From Nocardia uniformis NBRC 13702 (GTDB taxonomy: Bacteria > Actinomycetota > Actinomycetes > Mycobacteriales > Mycobacteriaceae), in contig NZ_BDCE01000104.1 of assembly GCF_001613345.1 (NCBI RefSeq), positions 1-37,095 on the forward strand: DNA of 37,095 bases, in the 5' to 3' direction. The stretch's first letter is position 1, and every line of letters begins with the position of its first letter. Shown piece by piece: positions 33,826 to 37,095 of this stretch. The notes under the pieces are model-generated. The model saw nothing but the letters and a program-made list of their open reading frames with translations, was not told where the DNA came from and ran no database searches. The translations under genes were made by a program, and so were the position numbers.

Positions 33826-34484
33826 AGGTTCTCCTCCGCGTAGATAATGCAGTCGACCCGGTGCTCGACGCCGTCCACGGTGCGAATCCCGTGCGGTGCG
33901 AGCCGGGCGATCGGCCAGGTGACGAGTCGGCAGTTCGGGCGGTGCAGGGCTCGGTAATAGCGGTTGTGGCAGGTGATGGCGGTCGGCGATTCGGGGGTGA
34001 GCAGCCGCCTGGTCCACGAATCCCGGACTTGCAGACGCAGGTTCAGCGCGGCGGCACGGCTGGTGAGCGCGAACGGAAGCCGCCGCAGGGCTCCGGCGTC
34101 CGCGGCCGGAGGTTCGGTCAGCGCCGGTCCCGGATCGGGCAGGCGCAGCAGCCCGGCGACATCGCGAGTCAGGCGCAACAGTCCGCCGAGGGGGCCGGGC
34201 ACACGATCGAGATCCGGGAGTGGCGGGTAGGGCAGCACCCACGCTGGATCATGTTGGAAAACAGTGACTTTGCGGGCCTTCGCCGCCACGGCGGGCAGTA
34301 CCCGCGCAACGGCCGCGCCCGTACCGATGACGGCGACCCGTTTGCCATTGATCCCCACTTGCCGCTGCCAGGTCGCGCAATGGATTTGCGGTCCGAGGTA
34401 GGACTCGGCACCGCGCAGCGGCAGGCCATTGCGGGCGGTGTCACCCCAGTCCGAGAAGGCGTCGATGCGGGCGGCGGCATTCAT
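33822..34484 (-). CDS. Half-length Baeyer-Villiger-type protein
   Basis: A 220-aa protein that matches only the middle of a flavin monooxygenase. It has the fingerprint as YLGPQIHCATW (29-39) and the nucleotide motif GTGAAV (54-59), then ends at CIIYA, where full enzymes continue with ATGF. The FAD-binding N-terminal domain (about 130 residues) and the C-terminal part are missing. Its last residues EENL are encoded by the ribosome binding site of the next gene. The frame is intact, and both ends overlap neighbours by 4 bp (ATGA and GTGA), so it is probably translated. It may be a decayed enzyme, or a partner or regulatory subunit. Confidence 0.7.
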   Translation of the reverse strand: MNAAARIDAFSDWGDTARNGLPLRGAESYLGPQIHCATWQRQVGINGKRVAVIGTGAAVARVLPAVAAKARKVTVFQHDPAWVLPYPPLPDLDRVPGPLGGLLRLTRDVAGLLRLPDPGPALTEPPAADAGALRRLPFALTSRAAALNLRLQVRDSWTRRLLTPESPTAITCHNRYYRALHRPNCRLVTWPIARLAPHGIRTVDGVEHRVDCIIYAEENL

Positions 34485-35404
34485 TCGGCCACCGGTTCAC
34501 AGGTCAGTTCCGCCGACCATGACGGGGTCCGGCCGAGCATCCGCACCGGGAAATGGTCGATGACCCTACCCAGGCCGTCGTTGAGGGCCTGTAGCGGCTG
34601 TATCCGGTTGATGGTGGCCCTACCGTGCAGCCGCACCACGTGAAAGAGAGGAACCCGACGGATATTCGGGCTACGTTCCCCGGCCTTCTCATAACGCTGC
34701 ACAGCACTCCACAGCTTCTGTTCGTCCAAGCCCATCGCCATGATATTCGCGGACATACGCGAGAGCAGCGGCGTGTAGACGAGCGCACCGAGCAATACGG
34801 TGGGGCGCAGCGTGTATCCCGCCGTCTCGATGGCGATCTTTCGCATCGGACCGGCGCCGAGTTGTTCGAGCACCTGGAATCCAACCGCGAGATGCCGGGA
34901 TTCATCGCTATTGATATGCCGGAACACCTGATGGCACAGCGGGTCCTGGACCTCGTCGAGCAGGAACTTCACCAGTGCGCCGTCGAGCGCGCATTCCAGT
35001 GAGGGAATGACCGTGGCCAGCACCGGCAACGACAGGTCGTCGGCGTATCGGTCCACCCATTCGATGACGAGCCGAATATTGTTATTGGGCAGTGGCGTAG
35101 CGGCCTTGCCGAGCATTCCCCAGCGCCGCATCAGCGCCAGTTCCGCATTGGCGTGCTTCTGCTCCTCGGCGTGGAAGTAGCGGTAGATCTCCTTGAGCGG
35201 CCCCTCGGGAGCCTTGCGGGCCAAGGCCGCGAAGCCCCGCGCGCCGACGTGTTCGATCCACACCAGATCGGCCATGAAGGCGGCCAGTTTCGGGCGTTGC
35301 TCAGCGGTGATGAGCTCGGCTCCCGGTGCCTCCCAATCGATGTCGGCGAGAGCCCACTGGCGATCCTGGATAGTCGCCAGCATGTCGGGATATGCGAACG
35401 CCAT
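34481..35404 (-). CDS. Ferritin-like di-iron oxygenase (AurF-like)
   Basis: A 307-aa helical protein with a complete candidate di-iron site in two E...ExxH sets: E51, E81-x-x-H84, E137 and E168-x-x-H171. This pattern and length resemble AurF-type oxygenases and related metal-dependent proteins. Such enzymes activate O2 to hydroxylate or N-oxygenate small molecules. It needs an electron donor, which is not adjacent unless the SDR or flavoprotein serves. The ATG at 35404 has AAGGAG 7 nt upstream, 11 bp after the SDR stop. The substrate is unknown. Confidence 0.8.
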   Translation of the reverse strand: MAFAYPDMLATIQDRQWALADIDWEAPGAELITAEQRPKLAAFMADLVWIEHVGARGFAALARKAPEGPLKEIYRYFHAEEQKHANAELALMRRWGMLGKAATPLPNNNIRLVIEWVDRYADDLSLPVLATVIPSLECALDGALVKFLLDEVQDPLCHQVFRHINSDESRHLAVGFQVLEQLGAGPMRKIAIETAGYTLRPTVLLGALVYTPLLSRMSANIMAMGLDEQKLWSAVQRYEKAGERSPNIRRVPLFHVVRLHGRATINRIQPLQALNDGLGRVIDHFPVRMLGRTPSWSAELTCEPVAE

Positions 35405-35415
35405 TGTTCGACTCC

Positions 35416-36255
35416 TTATCGACGCGCCAACCTTTCGATGAGTCCGGCGGCGCGGGTGTACGGGACGGGCAACAGTCGTTTGGACTGCCAGATGAGCTTG
35501 GATTCGACCTGCGGCAGGACATAGAGCTGGCCGCGATCGACAGCGTCGAGGGTTTCGCGCGCGATGGCCGCCGGCGAGCGACCGGTCCAGCGCAGCAGGA
35601 GATCTCCCAGCCGCGCGGTGGATGGATCGTCGATGGTGGCGTTATCGAGAATGTGGGTGCGGACGGCGGTCGGGCAGAGCACGGTGACATTGACGCCGCT
35701 GCCGACCAGTTCCGCCGCAAGGGTTTCCGAGAGCGCGAATACCCCGGCCTTGCTCACGTTGTAGGCGGCCATCCGAGGGGCGGAGCCGAAGGCGGCGGCC
35801 GAGGCGGTATTGAGGATCGCGCCGCGTCCGGCGGCCCGCATACGCGGTGCGAAGACGTGGCAGCCGTGAATGACACCCCACAGGTTGACGTCGAGCACTC
35901 GATGCCATTCGGTCAGTGGGAAATCGCCGGTCGGCTTACCGCCCGCACCGATTCCGGCGTTATTGCACACCAGATCCGCGGGGTTGCCGAACCACTCCTC
36001 GGCGGTGTCTGCGAGTGCGGTCACCTGATCGGCGCTGGTCACATCGCAGTACACCTCGAAGGCTTTGCCGCCCGCGGCAGCGACCAATTCGACGGTTTCG
36101 CGCGCCCCGTCGGTGTCGATATCCGCGCAGACCACCCGCCCACCGCGTTTGCCGAGTTCGACGGCGAGGCCGCGACCGATTCCGCTGCCCGCTCCGGTCA
36201 CCACCGCATCCGCGTTCCTGGTGCGATGAGATCCGCCGAATGGGTTGAGGCGCAT
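35416..36255 (-). CDS. Short-chain dehydrogenase/reductase
   Basis: NAD(P)-dependent oxidoreductase (279 aa, classical SDR). The cofactor motif GAGSGIG is at 21-27. Acidic residues at the end of the second strand (CADID) favour NAD+. NNAG is at 98-101, N124 is conserved, and the catalytic S152-Y165-x3-K169 is complete. Alcohol-to-ketone oxidation would supply a ketone to a Baeyer-Villiger enzyme, but this link is inference. The ATG at 36255 has CGGGAG 5 nt upstream. It is the first gene of the cassette and divergent from tetR. Confidence 0.9.
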   Translation of the reverse strand: MRLNPFGGSHRTRNADAVVTGAGSGIGRGLAVELGKRGGRVVCADIDTDGARETVELVAAAGGKAFEVYCDVTSADQVTALADTAEEWFGNPADLVCNNAGIGAGGKPTGDFPLTEWHRVLDVNLWGVIHGCHVFAPRMRAAGRGAILNTASAAAFGSAPRMAAYNVSKAGVFALSETLAAELVGSGVNVTVLCPTAVRTHILDNATIDDPSTARLGDLLLRWTGRSPAAIARETLDAVDRGQLYVLPQVESKLIWQSKRLLPVPYTRAAGLIERLARR

Positions 36256-36288
36256 GGCAACTCCCGTAACAGTGCGACGCGACCGGTG

Positions 36289-36331
36289 AATTGGTGTCGC
36301 TTGCCACCATTGGCCGCGCCTGCCACCAATT
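36289..36331. promoter_or_regulatory. TetR operator region between SDR gene and tetR
   Basis: AATTGGTG (36289-36296) and CACCAATT (36324-36331) are perfect 8-bp inverted arms 27 bp apart. A third half-site CACCA at 36305-36309 pairs with TGGTG at 36292-36296 over a shorter distance, and TGCCACCA occurs twice as a direct repeat. The divergent TetR protein is the likely ligand, repressing itself and the SDR operon. Confidence 0.55.
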
Positions 36332-36359
36332 AGGCTCCCGGTGCGGTAATTTGTCAACC

Positions 36360-37007
36360 ATGAACGTGCGCGCACCAGCCCGAACCTGGGGCGGCCGAAC
36401 GCCGGAGCAGCGCCGCGCCGAACGCCGCCGCCGCCTCATCGACGCCGCCCTCGAGATCTGGCTCGACAGCGGTTGGGCCGCGGTCACCATGCGCGGCGTG
36501 TGCACCCGGGCCACACTCAATGATCGTTACTTCTACGAACATTTCGCCGACCGCGACGAACTACTCGGCGCGGTATGGGATGAGGTGTGCTTCGAGATCT
36601 TCGGCGAGCTCACCGCCGTGGTGGCCGAGAACCACGAGCGCACCCCCCTCGATATCCTGCGCCTGGCGGTCACCCGCGCCGTCGAACTGCAATCGCACGG
36701 CCACGCCCGCATCCTCTTCGACAATCACGCGGGCAGCCGAGTGCTCGAGGAACGCCGCCGAGCCACCCTCACCGATTCCACCGATCTGCTCATCGCCACC
36801 GCCCGCCCCTACCTGCGCCCCGGCGTCGACGAAACCGCCTTCCGCATGAGCACGCTCATGGGCATCGGCGGATTCAACGAACTCCTCTCCGCCTGGAGCA
36901 GCGGAGCCATCGACACCGACGCCGCCCAGATCGTCGAACACGCCAGCACCGTCGCCACCCTGCTCGGCACCCAGTATTTGGATCCGGCGGTCATCGACGT
37001 CGAATAA
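36360..37007 (+). CDS. TetR family transcriptional regulator
   Basis: DNA-binding regulator (215 aa). A basic N-terminus (RAERRRRLIDAALEIW) is followed by the helix-turn-helix at about 42-62, ending in the family pattern LNDRYFYEHF. The C-terminal helical domain should bind a hydrophobic ligand; it is unlike any I can assign. The ATG at 36360 has no clear ribosome binding site, so the mRNA may be leaderless or weakly translated. It lies divergent to the SDR-di-iron-monooxygenase cassette across 104 bp and probably controls it. Confidence 0.88.
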   Translation: MNVRAPARTWGGRTPEQRRAERRRRLIDAALEIWLDSGWAAVTMRGVCTRATLNDRYFYEHFADRDELLGAVWDEVCFEIFGELTAVVAENHERTPLDILRLAVTRAVELQSHGHARILFDNHAGSRVLEERRRATLTDSTDLLIATARPYLRPGVDETAFRMSTLMGIGGFNELLSAWSSGAIDTDAAQIVEHASTVATLLGTQYLDPAVIDVE

Positions 37008-37028
37008 CCGTGGCGAAGGCGCGCAGGC

Positions 37029-37095
37029 CCGTCATCCCGGCATGCTCACCCGTCATCCCGGCATGCCCACCCGTCATCCCGGCACGCTTTTGGCC
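37029..37095. repeat. Tandem 21-bp units leading into palindromic repeat
   Basis: GTCATCCCGGCA recurs at 37031, 37052 and 37073 with an exact 21-bp period. The third unit runs into CGCTTTTGGCC at the window edge, the left arm of the dispersed repeat seen complete at 13187-13260. The element is cut by the end of the window. Confidence 0.85.

Noticed and set aside
37029..37095. CRISPR-like short repeats
   Set aside because: The 21-bp units are directly adjacent with no spacers, and no cas genes are present.

Overview
The window is 37 kb of high-GC actinobacterial DNA. The run argS-lysA-hom-thrC-thrB-rho has the same order as in Mycobacterium tuberculosis (Rv1292-Rv1297). An IdeR-type iron box, a CRP/GlxR-type site and a fused isobutyryl-CoA mutase also fit the Mycobacteriales. 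Nocardia or a close relative is my best guess, but this is inference: there is no rRNA or species marker here.

Layout. (1) 1-9181, minus strand: arginyl-tRNA synthetase, the lysine and threonine genes in a tightly overlapping operon, then rho with its own long leader. (2) 9317-11220, plus strand: a coupled pair of membrane-anchored DUF3105 and DUF305 proteins, a strong terminator and tRNA-Arg(CCG). (3) 11221-15031: a stretch without a clear gene, a secreted lipase, a polytopic membrane protein, and a 36-codon gene too short for normal ORF calling. (4) 15173-19287, minus strand: a ferric-iron ABC transporter (lipoprotein, fused permease, ATPase) plus a small secreted protein, behind a good IdeR box. 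(5) 19388-21871: an NTF2-like anchored protein, tRNA-Cys(GCA), a MarR regulator and a degenerate Hsp70-like membrane protein. (6) 22016-31111: a complete valine (isobutyryl-CoA) degradation operon (mmsA, acyl-CoA dehydrogenase, 3-hydroxyisobutyryl-CoA hydrolase, mmsB, enoyl-CoA hydratase), divergent from icmF. Their shared promoter region holds a perfect 20-bp palindrome and a CRP-like site. (7) 31180-37007: an amidohydrolase, then a minus-strand cassette of SDR, ferritin-like di-iron protein, a half-length Baeyer-Villiger-type protein and a full Baeyer-Villiger-type monooxygenase. A divergent TetR gene faces this cassette across an operator-like inverted repeat.

How the genes work together. 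The section 6 enzymes take isobutyryl-CoA to propionyl-CoA, while IcmF interconverts isobutyryl-CoA and butyryl-CoA. The section 7 cassette looks like a TetR-controlled oxidative pathway of unknown substrate. The iron operon is most likely derepressed when iron is low.

Most unusual points. A dispersed palindromic repeat (13.2 kb and the window end) has a 33-bp exact half-copy read in frame inside icmF. A 75-bp tandem duplication carries both the acyl-CoA dehydrogenase stop codon and the ribosome binding site of the next gene. The half-length monooxygenase gene ends in the ribosome binding site of the full-length one. The 36-residue Cys/Ser/Gly-ended peptide gene has excellent codon use and an excellent ribosome binding site.
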